Of a DNA stretch of 64,000 bases, positions 48,463-57,845 are shown piece after piece. The stretch is from positions 392,822-456,821 of the forward strand of contig JACRSG010000001.1 of assembly GCA_014305285.1 (NCBI GenBank), written 5' to 3'. The position numbers and the translations under genes are program-made. The notes beneath the pieces are model-generated. The model was not told the DNA's origin. It made no database searches and saw nothing but the letters and a program-made list of their open reading frames with translations. Every line of letters begins with the position of its first letter. Position 1 is the first letter of the stretch. This DNA is from Campylobacter jejuni (GTDB taxonomy: Bacteria; Campylobacterota; Campylobacteria; Campylobacterales; Campylobacteraceae).

Positions 48463-49229
48463 CTCTAGTTTTAATTATACTTGTTGTTTTGGTATTTTAT
48501 TGGTATTATAAAACTTGGGGGAAGCAGGATTTTTTAAATTCGGCCACAAGAGGAGCTAAAGGTTTTGCTAAAGGTTTTGCTCGTGGGGTTATGGAGGAGA
48601 GAATGGATGAGTTTAAAAGGCGTATGAATTACTATGTTATCGCACTTTTGGCAAAAATTGCAAAAAGCGATGGCAGAGTAAGTGAAAATGAAGCTGAAAT
48701 GATCAAAGATCTTTTAGATGCAAATGCCAAAGATGAAAAAGAAAGAGCTTTTTTAAAAGCAAGTTTTAATGAACATAAAGAAAATTTAAGTGATGCTTTT
48801 TATGTGGCAAAAGATTTTTTAAAAGAAGTGCCTTTACCTAAAAATGAGCGTTTTAATGTTTTGCGTGTGCTTGTTTTTATGGCTTTAATCGATGCAGATT
48901 TTAATGCTAAAAAGCGTGAAATTTTAGAGCAAATTGCTAAAGCCTTTGATATAGCAAAAAGCGAATTAGACGCTTTTATAGCAAGTCTTTCAAATTTAAA
49001 AAGTTCTAAAAAAGAATTAAGTCTTGATGAAGCTTTTACTATTTTAGAACTTCCAAATAATGCAGATTTAAATGCGGTAAAAAAACAATATCGCAATTTA
49101 GCAAAAAAATACCATCCTGACATTTTAAACGCAAACAATGTCAGCGAAGAAGAGCTTCAAATCGGTGTAGAGAAATTTCAAAAAATCAACGAAGCTTATG
49201 AAAAAGTTAAAAAACATTTAGAAAGGTAA
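48459..49229 (+). CDS. DjlA-like protein: membrane anchor, TerB-like domain, C-terminal J domain
   Basis: 256 aa. One N-terminal helix ([15 protein letters not shown]), a glycine/arginine-rich linker, a TerB-like helical domain about 50-170 with [20 protein letters not shown] and [20 protein letters not shown], and a C-terminal J domain with KKYHPDIL carrying the HPD triplet. J domains stimulate Hsp70 ATPase, so this recruits DnaK to the membrane. It is sandwiched between purL and purH with four-base and two-base junctions. It appears to be Cj0954c. Confidence 0.9.
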   Translation: MTLVLIILVVLVFYWYYKTWGKQDFLNSATRGAKGFAKGFARGVMEERMDEFKRRMNYYVIALLAKIAKSDGRVSENEAEMIKDLLDANAKDEKERAFLKASFNEHKENLSDAFYVAKDFLKEVPLPKNERFNVLRVLVFMALIDADFNAKKREILEQIAKAFDIAKSELDAFIASLSNLKSSKKELSLDEAFTILELPNNADLNAVKKQYRNLAKKYHPDILNANNVSEEELQIGVEKFQKINEAYEKVKKHLER

Positions 49230-49231
49230 AA

Positions 49232-50764
49232 ATGAGAGCATTACTTAGTGTGAGTGATAAAGAAGGTATAGTAGAATTTGGCAAAGAGCTTGAAAATTTA
49301 GGCTTTGAGATTCTTTCAACAGGTGGGACTTTTAAGTTTTTAAAAGAAAATGGAGTAAAGGTTGTAGAAGTGAGTGATTTTACAAAAAGTCCTGAGCTTT
49401 TTGAAGGGCGTGTAAAGACTTTACACCCTAAGATTCATGGTGGAATTTTACACAAAAGAAGCAATGAAAATCATATCAAACAAGCAAAAGAAAATGAAAT
49501 TTTAGGAATTGATCTAGTTTGTGTGAATTTATATCCTTTTAAAAAAACCACTATCATGAGCGATGATTTTGATGAAATTATAGAAAATATCGATATAGGT
49601 GGACCTGCAATGATAAGAAGTGCTGCAAAAAATTATAAAGATGTTATAGTGCTTTGCGATCCACTTGATTATGAAAAGGTCATTGAGACTTTAAAAAAGG
49701 GTCAAAATGATGAAAAATTTCGCCTAGGTTTAATGATAAAAGCTTATGAGCATACGGCAAATTATGATGCTTATATTGCAAATTATATGAATGAACGCTT
49801 TAACGGAGGTTTTGGAGCGAGTAAATTTATAGTAGGACAAAAAGTATTTGATACAAAATATGGAGAAAATCCACATCAAAAAGGGGCTTTATACGAGTTT
49901 GATGCCTTTTTTAGTGCAAATTTCAAAGCCCTTAAAGGCGAAGCAAGTTTTAATAATCTAACCGATATTAACGCAGCTTTAAATTTAGCTAGTAGTTTCG
50001 ATAAAGCTCCAGCTATTGCTATAGTAAAACATGGAAATCCTTGCGGTTTTGCTATAAAAGAAAATTTAGTACAAAGCTATATACATGCTTTAAAATGCGA
50101 TAGCGTTAGTGCTTATGGAGGAGTGGTTGCAATCAATGGAACTCTTGATGAGGGTTTGGCAAATAAAATCAATGAAATTTATGTAGAAGTAGTCATCGCA
50201 GCCAATGTAGATGAAAAAGCTTTAGCTGTGTTTGAAGGTAAAAAACGCATTAAAATTTTCACTCAAGAAAGTCCATTTTTAATCCGCAGTTTTGATAAAT
50301 ATGATTTTAAACATATTGATGGGGGTTTTGTGTATCAAAACAGTGATGAAGTTGGCGAAGATGAGTTTAAAAATGCAAAGCTTATGAGTCAAAGAGAGGC
50401 AAGTAAGGAAGAATTAAAAGATCTTGAAATCGCCATGAAAATAGCAGCATTTACCAAATCAAACAATGTTGTTTATGTAAAAAATGGCGCTATGGTGGCT
50501 ATAGGTATGGGTATGACAAGCAGAATCGATGCGGCAAAAGCAGCTATTGCTAAAGCTAAAGAAATGGGACTTGATTTACAAGGTTGCGTTTTAGCAAGTG
50601 AAGCCTTTTTTCCATTTAGAGATAGCATAGATGAAGCAAGCAAAGTGGGGGTTAAAGCTATAGTGGAGCCAGGCGGAAGTATAAGAGATGATGAAGTAGT
50701 AAAAGCAGTCGATGAGTATGGCATGGCACTTTATTTTACGGGAGTAAGACATTTCTTACATTAA
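49232..50764 (+). CDS. purH: Bifunctional AICAR formyltransferase / IMP cyclohydrolase
   Basis: 510 aa. The N-terminal IMP cyclohydrolase (MGS-like fold) has [26 protein letters not shown] and [15 protein letters not shown]. The C-terminal AICAR transformylase has [15 protein letters not shown] and [13 protein letters not shown] with the catalytic KH, and [11 protein letters not shown]. Final two steps of purine synthesis. It is with purL in the same transcript, separated by the djlA-like gene. Confidence 0.97.
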   Translation: MRALLSVSDKEGIVEFGKELENLGFEILSTGGTFKFLKENGVKVVEVSDFTKSPELFEGRVKTLHPKIHGGILHKRSNENHIKQAKENEILGIDLVCVNLYPFKKTTIMSDDFDEIIENIDIGGPAMIRSAAKNYKDVIVLCDPLDYEKVIETLKKGQNDEKFRLGLMIKAYEHTANYDAYIANYMNERFNGGFGASKFIVGQKVFDTKYGENPHQKGALYEFDAFFSANFKALKGEASFNNLTDINAALNLASSFDKAPAIAIVKHGNPCGFAIKENLVQSYIHALKCDSVSAYGGVVAINGTLDEGLANKINEIYVEVVIAANVDEKALAVFEGKKRIKIFTQESPFLIRSFDKYDFKHIDGGFVYQNSDEVGEDEFKNAKLMSQREASKEELKDLEIAMKIAAFTKSNNVVYVKNGAMVAIGMGMTSRIDAAKAAIAKAKEMGLDLQGCVLASEAFFPFRDSIDEASKVGVKAIVEPGGSIRDDEVVKAVDEYGMALYFTGVRHFLH

Positions 50765-50860
50765 GTTTAATGGAATAGTATATTTTTTACACATAATTTA
50801 ATAAAAATTAAATAAATTATGTAAAATATTTCTCAAAATTTTTATTTTTAGGAAACTGTG

Positions 50861-51769
50861 ATGTTCAAAACTATAGGATTTAAGGTTTCTGCTGCAATTT
50901 TTGTGGTTGTTTATAAGTTTCATTGTGATGCAGGTGATTTTAAATTTGGACTTTAAAAATACTGCCAATAAAATGAGCAGGGCAAATTTAGATATCGTAA
51001 GTACTTCTGTTTTTCAAACAATGAGAATGGCTATGAATTTAGGAGATCCTGAAAAAATTAAAGAAGCCATTGAAGATGCAAAAAGCATAGAGGGTATTAG
51101 CGATATTAAAATTTATCCTTCAAAAGACACTATAGAACTTTTTGAAATGAAAGTCCCTTAAATTTCAAATGATAAGCGTATTATAGAACAATTTTCAAAT
51201 CCTAAAATTCAAGCTTTGGAAGAAAATATAAATGGTGTTGTGTATTTAAGATTGATACGCCCTTTGATTGCAGATGAAAGTTGTGTTACTTGTCATGAAA
51301 TGCTAATACAGGAAGTGTGATTGGGGTTATGGATATATCACATTCTTTAGAAGGTGTTCAAAAAGATATAAGTAAAACCAGTCAATCTTATATTATAATA
51401 TTTACTATCGCTTTGATTTTTACTCTTTGTGGTTCTTTTGATGCTTAAAGTTGTTGTTGGAAAGCCTGTTTTAAAACTTTTAAATCATGCTAAAGAATTA
51501 GCTCAAGGAAGTGGAAATTTAAAAGCTCGTATTTCAGTTAAAAAGGTCAAGATCAAATCGTTTTAGCTTGTGGATATATCAATCAATTTATCAAAAAAAC
51601 CATAAGGCAGTTAGTGGTGCAAGTCATAATTCAAAAAATATAGAAAAATAAAGCATCTTTAGAGAATATATAAAATTTACTTTTTCGCATGCAGGAAAAT
51701 GTTCAAATAAGGAAAAAGAATGAAGAAATTTCTAAAATTCTACTTCAAATTGCAGATGAGTTAAAATAG
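50861..51769 (+). pseudogene. Broken chemoreceptor with CxxCH sensor domain (Tlp7-like)
   Basis: An ATG at 50861 gives FKTIGFKVSAAIFVV, then a shift at about 50905 to the frame SFIVMQVILNLDFKNTANKM, running to TAA 51159-51161. In that frame the next pieces include NDKRIIEQFSNPKIQALEEN and RPLIADESCVTCH, with CxxCH at 51282-51296. Another shift gives NTGSVIGVMDISHSLEGVQ, then a second membrane helix and a HAMP-like piece (VGKPVLKLLNHAKELAQGSG). Almost all of the signalling domain is gone; only the last residues EEISKILLQIADELK remain. At least three frameshifts and two stops. Cj0951c/Cj0952c (Tlp7) is itself split in NCTC 11168, but less damaged. Confidence 0.82.
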
Positions 51770-51822
51770 TGTGTCATAATCTCGAAAGAGAACTTAATCA
51801 ATTTCAAATTTAAAGGAATAAA

Positions 51823-52257
51823 ATGAAAAAAATGCTTCAAATTGCTTTAACTGTAACTTTTTTTGCAGGTTGTGCTAGTACTTCTGTTACTTCATCTGCT
51901 TCTAAAGATAATAATGAGCTTGTGCAAAATCAGCTTTTCAAAATAGAAAAAATTATAGTAAATGGTAAAATTTTTGATCCAAAAAACGCAGAGGAAAGTC
52001 CAAATATTAGTTTTGAAAATAATAAATTTTATGGTTATGCAGGGTGTAATCGTTTTTTTGGTTCTTACCAAACTAAGGCAGATGCTTTGCAAATTGAAGG
52101 CGATCGTGTAGTTTCAACTCAAATGCTTTGTCACCCAATGGATGTAATGGATTTTGAAAATTCTTTTCTTTCAAATTTCAGAGGAACTTTTAAAATTTCA
52201 AATGAAAATGGAAAACTTGTTTTAAGTAATGATGAAATGAAAATCTTTTTTAAATAA
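51823..52257 (+). CDS. META/HslJ-domain lipoprotein
   Basis: 144 aa. Signal peptide with lipobox FAGC (C17), then a Ser/Thr linker and a META domain with GYAGCNRFFGSYQ and STQMLCHPMDVMDFEN, the conserved pattern of HslJ. HslJ-like proteins are heat-induced envelope proteins of unclear role. The ribosome site AAAGGAATAAA precedes ATG. A hairpin follows the stop. Confidence 0.9.
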   Translation: MKKMLQIALTVTFFAGCASTSVTSSASKDNNELVQNQLFKIEKIIVNGKIFDPKNAEESPNISFENNKFYGYAGCNRFFGSYQTKADALQIEGDRVVSTQMLCHPMDVMDFENSFLSNFRGTFKISNENGKLVLSNDEMKIFFK

Positions 52258-52267
52258 TACTCTAAAG

Positions 52268-52283
52268 CCTCGAAATATCGAGG
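52268..52283 (+). terminator. Terminator hairpin after META lipoprotein
   Basis: CCTCGA and TCGAGG form a six-base-pair stem around AATA, just after the stop. The following T content is moderate. Confidence 0.5.
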
Positions 52284-52297
52284 TAATCTTCTTAAAT

Positions 52298-52325
52298 TTG
52301 ACAAAAGTCTAAAAAATGATACAAT
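52298..52325 (+). promoter_or_regulatory. Predicted sigma-70 promoter for the agu genes
   Basis: TTGACA (52298-52303), a 16-base spacer, and TACAAT (52320-52325) preceded by TG as an extended -10. A TATAAT overlaps at 52326-52331. Good -35 boxes are unusual in Campylobacter. Confidence 0.6.
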
Positions 52326-52355
52326 TATAATTTTATTATCAAAAAAGGTAGTTAA

Positions 52356-53333
52356 ATGATAAAATCAATTCCTGAATGGAGTGAGCAAGAATATCTTATG
52401 CTTTCTTTACCCCATGAAAAAAGCGATTGGAAGCCATACTTAGAGGAAATTTTGCAAAGTTACAAAGAATTTATAAAAGTGGTGAGTGAATTTCAAAAAG
52501 TTTTACTTATAGCTCCTAAACAGAGTGATTTTGAAAATTTTAAAAATATAAAAAATGTAGAGTATTTTAAATGTGATACCAATGATACTTGGATACGTGA
52601 TTTTGGAGCTATAGATATAGTAGAAAATGGGCGATTAAAGGGTCTTGATTTTACTTTTAATGCTTGGGGAAATAAATTTGAAAGTGAGCTTGATAATGCT
52701 GTAAATTCTAAGCTTTTTAAAGAGAAATTTAAAGAGGAACTTAAAAAGGTTGATTTTATTTTAGAAGGAGGAAGTATTGATTTTAATGGAGAGGGTGTGA
52801 TGATTACAAGCTCTCATTGTCTTTTAAATGAAAATAGAAACTCTCATCTAAACAAAACTCAAATTGATATAAAATTAAAAGAAATTTTTGGTTTAAAACA
52901 AATTATTTGGCTAGAAAATGGTTTCATAAAAGGTGATGATACGGATCATCATATCGATACCTTGGCAAGATTTGTAGATAAAAATACTATAGCGCACTGT
53001 ATTTGCGAAGATAAAGAAGATGAGCATTATTTGCCTTTGCGAAAAATGAAAGAAGAGCTTAAAAAAACAGGGTTTGATTTATTAGAACTTCCTATACCTA
53101 AGCCCTTGTATTACAAAGGAAGAAGACTGGGTGCGACTTATGCAAATTTTGTTTTTATAAATAATGCTTTAATTGTGCCTTTTTATAAGGATAAAAATGA
53201 TGAAATCATAGCTGAAAAACTTTCTAAAGCTTTGCCTAATCGTAAAATTATAGGAGTAGATGCAAGGGTTTTTTTACGACAAAACGGCTCTTTACATTGC
53301 TCTTGTCAAAATCGTTTTAAAGGTTTAAGATGA
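52356..53333 (+). CDS. aguA: Agmatine deiminase
   Basis: 325 aa of the peptidyl-arginine-deiminase-like family. It turns agmatine into N-carbamoylputrescine. Guanidino-binding sites: TWIRDFGAI, LEGGSIDFN, and GDDTDHHIDTLARF. The catalytic cysteine is expected near the C-terminus in NGSLHCSCQNR. ATG overlaps the CDF gene by four bases. With AguB downstream this gives putrescine from agmatine. Confidence 0.92.
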   Translation: MIKSIPEWSEQEYLMLSLPHEKSDWKPYLEEILQSYKEFIKVVSEFQKVLLIAPKQSDFENFKNIKNVEYFKCDTNDTWIRDFGAIDIVENGRLKGLDFTFNAWGNKFESELDNAVNSKLFKEKFKEELKKVDFILEGGSIDFNGEGVMITSSHCLLNENRNSHLNKTQIDIKLKEIFGLKQIIWLENGFIKGDDTDHHIDTLARFVDKNTIAHCICEDKEDEHYLPLRKMKEELKKTGFDLLELPIPKPLYYKGRRLGATYANFVFINNALIVPFYKDKNDEIIAEKLSKALPNRKIIGVDARVFLRQNGSLHCSCQNRFKGLR

Positions 53334-54217
53334 GTTTACAAAAAAAAGCAACTCTTATAGCAAGTTTATGTGCTATTGTTTTAGCCTTAGTTAAATTTAT
53401 AGTGGGCTTAACAAGCGGTTCTGTTGCGGTGCTTTCAAGTGCGATTGATTCTTTAATGGATTTTGCTATTTCTGCTTTTAATTTTTTAGCTCTTAAAAAA
53501 AGCTCACAAAAGGCGAATGAAAATTATAATTTTGGTTTTTCTAAAATAGAAGCTTTAATGGGTTTATCAGAAGGTGTTTTTATAGTTGGCGTGGGGGTTT
53601 TTATTTTTTATGAGAGTATTTTAAAGATTTATTATAAAGAAGAAATTAAAGATTTAAATTCAAGCATTTATGTGATGATTTTTGCTTTAATTATTACTTT
53701 TTTTCTTGTACTTTTTTTAAATTATGTAGCCAAAAAAACCAAAAGTTTGATTATAGAAAGTGATGCTTTGCATTACAAAACAGATTGTTTAACCAATGCT
53801 TGTACCTTAGGGGCTTTGGTTTTAGTTTATTTTACAAATTTACATATTATTGATGCTATTTTTGGGATAGTGATCAGTCTTTATACGGCATTTTCTGCTT
53901 TTAAAATCATTAAAAAAGCTTTGGCTTTCTTAATGGATGAAGCTTTACCTAAAGAACAAGTGGATAAAATTTGCACTTTGATTTCTAATAATCCTGAAAT
54001 CATTTCTTACCATGAACTAAAGACGCGTAAAACTCCAAGTTGTAATTACTTAAGTGTACATTTGGTTTTTTGCCCTATAATTTCGCTTTTAAATGCACAT
54101 AAAATTTCAGATGAAATAGAAGAGGGTGTGCGTAAGATGTTTGAAAATGAAAAATGGGATATACAAATTCATTTAGATCCTTATGATGATGCAGAACAAG
54201 AAAGGCAAAGACAATGA
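53330..54217 (+). CDS. Cation diffusion facilitator family transporter
   Basis: 295 aa, six membrane helices. Metal-binding DxxxD motifs are in SSAIDSLMDFA and in ESDALHYKTDCLTN (helix 5). A C-terminal cytoplasmic domain of the ferredoxin-like type follows (TRKTPSCNYLSVHLVF, HLDPYDDAEQ). Exports Zn2+, Fe2+ or Mn2+; specificity cannot be read. Curiously placed between the two agmatine genes with ATGA overlaps on both sides. Confidence 0.92.
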   Translation: MSLQKKATLIASLCAIVLALVKFIVGLTSGSVAVLSSAIDSLMDFAISAFNFLALKKSSQKANENYNFGFSKIEALMGLSEGVFIVGVGVFIFYESILKIYYKEEIKDLNSSIYVMIFALIITFFLVLFLNYVAKKTKSLIIESDALHYKTDCLTNACTLGALVLVYFTNLHIIDAIFGIVISLYTAFSAFKIIKKALAFLMDEALPKEQVDKICTLISNNPEIISYHELKTRKTPSCNYLSVHLVFCPIISLLNAHKISDEIEEGVRKMFENEKWDIQIHLDPYDDAEQERQRQ

Positions 54218-55086
54218 AAATCGCTTTAATACAGCAAAAATTTCATTCAAATAAAGAACAAACTATAAAAAAAACTTGTGAATTTATAGAAGAAGCCTCC
54301 AAGCAAGGAGCTGAGCTTGTTTGTTTAGGAGAACTTCATCAAAGTGAGTATTTTTGTCAAAGTGAAAATGTAAATTTTTTTGATTATGCTAATGATTATG
54401 AAAAAGATGTGAAATTTTGGGCAAATATAGCTAAAAAAAATCAAATAGTACTTATTACTTCGCTATTTGAAAAACGAAGTGCCGGACTTTATCATAATAC
54501 TGCAGTGGTTTTTGAAAAAGATGGTTTTATAACAGGTAAATATCGCAAAATGCACATACCTGATGATCCTTGTTTTTATGAAAAATTTTATTTTACTCCT
54601 GGAGATTTGGGTTTTGAGCCTATAGATACAAGTTTAGGCAAACTTGGAGTGCTTATTTGTTGGGATCAGTGGTATCCTGAAGCAGCAAGAATTATGGCTT
54701 TAAAAGGAGCTGAGATTCTTATTTATCCTACGGCAATTGGTTGGTTTGATAAGGATAAAGATGAAGAAAAACAAAGACAACTCAATGCCTGGCTTGGCGT
54801 ACAAAAAGGACATGCTATAGCCAATGGTTTGCATGTGGTAGCTATCAATAGAGTAGGTTTTGAAAAAGATACAAGTGGGGTAGAAGAGGGTATAAGATTT
54901 TGGGGAAATTCTTTTGTTTTTGGCCCTCAAGGTGAAGAACTTTGTCTTTTAGACAATCAAAATGAATGTGTAAAAATCATAGAAATAGATAAAAAAAGAA
55001 GTGAAAATGTGCGTCGTTGGTGGCCTTTTTTACGAGATAGGCGCATAGAATATTTTGCAGATTTAACTAAAAGATTTATTGATTAA
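54214..55086 (+). CDS. aguB: N-carbamoylputrescine amidase (nitrilase superfamily)
   Basis: 290 aa. The catalytic triad Glu-Lys-Cys is in CLGELHQSEYF, GKYRKMHIPDDP and GVLICWDQWYPEAAR. Conserved EGIRFWGNSFVFGP matches AguB. It releases putrescine, CO2 and ammonia. It ends inside a long perfect inverted repeat shared with the next convergent gene. Confidence 0.94.
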   Translation: MKIALIQQKFHSNKEQTIKKTCEFIEEASKQGAELVCLGELHQSEYFCQSENVNFFDYANDYEKDVKFWANIAKKNQIVLITSLFEKRSAGLYHNTAVVFEKDGFITGKYRKMHIPDDPCFYEKFYFTPGDLGFEPIDTSLGKLGVLICWDQWYPEAARIMALKGAEILIYPTAIGWFDKDKDEEKQRQLNAWLGVQKGHAIANGLHVVAINRVGFEKDTSGVEEGIRFWGNSFVFGPQGEELCLLDNQNECVKIIEIDKKRSENVRRWWPFLRDRRIEYFADLTKRFID

Positions 55087-55099
55087 ATCAATAAATCTT
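55071..55099. terminator. Bidirectional hairpin spanning two convergent stop codons
   Basis: A 13-base arm (55071-55083) pairs perfectly with 55087-55099 around TAA. It contains the end of aguB and overlaps the stop of the NlpC/P60 lipoprotein gene, so both transcripts can fold the same stem. Confidence 0.7.
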
Positions 55100-56444
55100 A
55101 TTTGCTTTGTATATTTTCAAGATAGCTTTTTATTTGCTTTTTTTCTTGTTCATTTAAATTTATAAAACTTATTTCTTTAAGTCTTGATAAGAGTAAATTA
55201 TCTTCTAAAATTTCATTTTTTCCTATTTCTAAAGAAGTGATGACACTAGAACCTATAAGAAGTCTTTGGGTTGCATCTTTTCTTAAGCCCCATATATTAT
55301 GTATAGCAATATTATTATTTGCAATTTGTCCCGCATAAAGCATAATATGTCCAGGTAAATAAAGTAAGCTTAGATAAGCTTTTCCAAAGTGATTTAAAAA
55401 ATCTTTTTTTTGAGAATTACTAAGAGTGCTTATATCAAAATGATTAAAAGAATTTTTTTGCGCAGCTGAATTTCTTGGTAGATAAAGTCCAAAAGCTGAA
55501 AAGATATCACGAGTTAGCAAAGAACAATCTCTTTCAAAATTATAACCACCCCAGCCATAAGGTAAATTTAAAACTTGTGAAAGTTGATTTTTTAAATTTT
55601 TATCATTGAATTGTAAAGGAAATTGAGATACATCTTTTTTAGAAATTTTATATTTTTTAGAACCTATTTTTCCGTAAAAATAATTTTTATCTTTTTTGTA
55701 GTAAGGATAGATAGCACCGATTCTACTTTCAAAGAAAAATTTACCATCCTCGCTATAGATAGCCAATTTTTCTTTTAGGGGTGTGATAAAGTTGAGATTT
55801 TCATAGATTTTTGCTCTATCGTTTGAGAAAAATTCCAAATTTTTGCTTTCAACAAATCCAAATCCAGCTTCACTTAAAACAAAAGCATAACGCTTATCTT
55901 TACTAAAATGTGAAATTAAGACAGGGGTTCCAGCATTTAAAATACCATCGCTTGCATAGTCAAAAGGAATTCCTTCATTTTCAAAAAAAGGATTTTTTAA
56001 GATAGCTCTTTGGGTTGGAAGATTTTTAATGATTGTATTTTGGATAATCAAAGCTTTTTGATTAAGTTTGCCAAATTCTTGGATATTTGCGTTATTTATA
56101 GCATTTTTAAACCATGAAAGCGGAATAATTTGTTTATTGAAAAAATAATAAGTATTTTTTGAATTTAAATATAAAGGAAAGGACCAAAAAATATTTTGTC
56201 CTTTGTAATTTTTAAATGAATCATGCCAAGGATTAAAGAAATGTTTTTTATATCGTTTTACATCAAAATTAATATCGTAAGTAAATTGTGGCAAAATGCT
56301 TACATTTTGTTCGTATTCAAGTTTTGCATAATGTTTATTTTCATTTTTTTGTTCTAAATTTTCATGATGAAGTGAAGTTAAATTTTTTGTTGAACAAGCT
56401 GTTAAAAATAGCACTATAAAAGTAAAATATAAACAAGATTTCAT
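55098..56444 (-). CDS. NlpC/P60 lipoprotein with SH3-like domains
   Basis: 448 aa from ATG 56444 (the upstream in-frame ATG at 56483 gives no signal peptide at the start). The lipobox LTAC gives C17. The middle has SH3-like barrels (ILNAGTPVLISHFSKDKRYA, AFVLSEAGFGFVESKNLEF). The C-terminal NlpC/P60 domain has the catalytic cysteine in NFERDCSLLTRDIFSAFG, the histidine in LPGHIMLYAG, and a third polar residue in AIHNIWGLR. Predicted to cut peptide cross-links of peptidoglycan; the YgiM/SagA-like order is common in outer-membrane hydrolases. It appears to be Cj0946. Confidence 0.88.
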   Translation of the reverse strand: MKSCLYFTFIVLFLTACSTKNLTSLHHENLEQKNENKHYAKLEYEQNVSILPQFTYDINFDVKRYKKHFFNPWHDSFKNYKGQNIFWSFPLYLNSKNTYYFFNKQIIPLSWFKNAINNANIQEFGKLNQKALIIQNTIIKNLPTQRAILKNPFFENEGIPFDYASDGILNAGTPVLISHFSKDKRYAFVLSEAGFGFVESKNLEFFSNDRAKIYENLNFITPLKEKLAIYSEDGKFFFESRIGAIYPYYKKDKNYFYGKIGSKKYKISKKDVSQFPLQFNDKNLKNQLSQVLNLPYGWGGYNFERDCSLLTRDIFSAFGLYLPRNSAAQKNSFNHFDISTLSNSQKKDFLNHFGKAYLSLLYLPGHIMLYAGQIANNNIAIHNIWGLRKDATQRLLIGSSVITSLEIGKNEILEDNLLLSRLKEISFINLNEQEKKQIKSYLENIQSK

Positions 56445-56468
56445 AATCAACCTTTTAGAAAAAATAGT

Positions 56469-56474
56469 TATAAT
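56469..56474 (+). promoter_or_regulatory. Predicted -10 box for the helicase gene
   Basis: TATAAT 19 bases before the ATG. The transcript would start close to the ribosome site AAGGA (56482-56486). Confidence 0.45.
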
Positions 56475-56492
56475 TAAAGCCAAGGAAATATA

Positions 56493-57836
56493 ATGCTTGA
56501 TAAACTAGAAAAAATTTTAGCTTATGATAATGTTTTTTTAAGTGGTGGTGCTGGAGTTGGTAAAAGCTTTTTGACAAATGAGCTTATCAAATCTTATAGA
56601 AAACAAAAAAAATTAGCTATAGCTCTTGGTTCTAGCGCTCTATCGGCGTTTAATATAGGCGGTGTTACTTTACACAGCTTTTTTTGTTTAGGGTATTGTG
56701 ATGATATGATGAAATTAAGTGCATTGGATCGCAATCAAAAACAAAAAGAAAAATTAACAAAACTTAAAGAGCTTTTAAAAACGATTGAGCTTATTATTAT
56801 CGATGAAATTTCCATGGTTAGTCCAAATGTTTTTGAAATGATAGGCTTTAGACTTAAAAATTCTCAATTTAATGGAAAAATTTTAGTTGTTGGAGATTTT
56901 TTTCAACTGCCTCCCGTGATTAAAGAAAAAAAAGAAACTCTATTTAGTCATTCTTATTATGCTTTTTCTTCGTTTTTTTGGCAAGATTTAAATTTTAAGA
57001 ATATTAAACTTTCTCAGCCTAAAAGGACGCAAAATATGGAATTTTATAACCATTTATCTTTGATTAGACAAGGTTTTTTAGATGAAAAAATTTTAAGTTT
57101 TTTTGAATCTTTGCAAATTGATTACAAAGAATTAGAAAATTTAGAAGATGATTATACTTTGCTTTGTGGCATCAATAAAAAAGTAAACAATATCAATCAA
57201 GAAAAATTAAGCAAGCTTGAAACCCCACTTGTATGTTTTAAGGCTCAAGTTAAAAAAGAAGATAAGAGAATAAAAGATGAAGAACTTGATTCTTGGGTTA
57301 GAAGCTTAAATATATTAGAAGAATTAAATATTAAAATAGGTGCTCGTATTATTTTTTGTATAAATAATTGGGACAAGAATTATTATAATGGAGAGCAAGG
57401 TATTATAGAAGATATTCTTTATGAAGAAGAGAAAAGTTATATTAGTATTATTAAAAATAATGGGATGAAAATTTTACTTGAACCTTATACTTTTTTTATG
57501 GAAGAGCTTGAGCAATCAGGTAAAGATTTTGTTGTTAATATTCTTGCAAGTGTTACACAGTTTCCTATTAAATTAGCTTATGCTATCACTATACATAAAT
57601 CACAAGGTATGAGTATTGAAAAGTTAGTGTGTGATATTGATCATATTTTTGAAAATGGACAGCTTTATGTCGCTCTTTCTCGTGCTACAAATCCAAATAC
57701 TTTAAAAATTTATTCTACAAAAAAGATAAATTTCGGATTTTATTTTGCTAATATTTTAAAAATAGATCCTAATGTGATCGACTTTTATAAAAAACATAAT
57801 TTTTTAGATCTTGAAATACAAGAACAAATCATTTAA
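56493..57836 (+). CDS. PIF1-like superfamily 1 DNA helicase
   Basis: 447 aa. Walker A SGGAGVGKSFLT is at 18-29, Walker B LIIIDEISMVSPN near 105, motif III VVGDFFQLPPV near 133, and the C-terminal UvrD-like motifs AITIHKSQGMSIEKL and YVALSRATNP. This arrangement is that of PIF1/RecD-like helicases (5'-3'). Bacterial PIF1 proteins act on G-quadruplexes, forks and R-loops; its role here is not known. Followed 9 bases later by a periplasmic protein gene. It appears to be Cj0945c. Confidence 0.92.
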   Translation: MLDKLEKILAYDNVFLSGGAGVGKSFLTNELIKSYRKQKKLAIALGSSALSAFNIGGVTLHSFFCLGYCDDMMKLSALDRNQKQKEKLTKLKELLKTIELIIIDEISMVSPNVFEMIGFRLKNSQFNGKILVVGDFFQLPPVIKEKKETLFSHSYYAFSSFFWQDLNFKNIKLSQPKRTQNMEFYNHLSLIRQGFLDEKILSFFESLQIDYKELENLEDDYTLLCGINKKVNNINQEKLSKLETPLVCFKAQVKKEDKRIKDEELDSWVRSLNILEELNIKIGARIIFCINNWDKNYYNGEQGIIEDILYEEEKSYISIIKNNGMKILLEPYTFFMEELEQSGKDFVVNILASVTQFPIKLAYAITIHKSQGMSIEKLVCDIDHIFENGQLYVALSRATNPNTLKIYSTKKINFGFYFANILKIDPNVIDFYKKHNFLDLEIQEQII

Positions 57837-57845
57837 AGGCATTAA

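Noticed and set aside
48800..49138. 112-codon minus-strand frame opposite the djlA-like gene
   Set aside because: Mirror of a J-domain gene, Lys/Phe-rich with no recognisable content.
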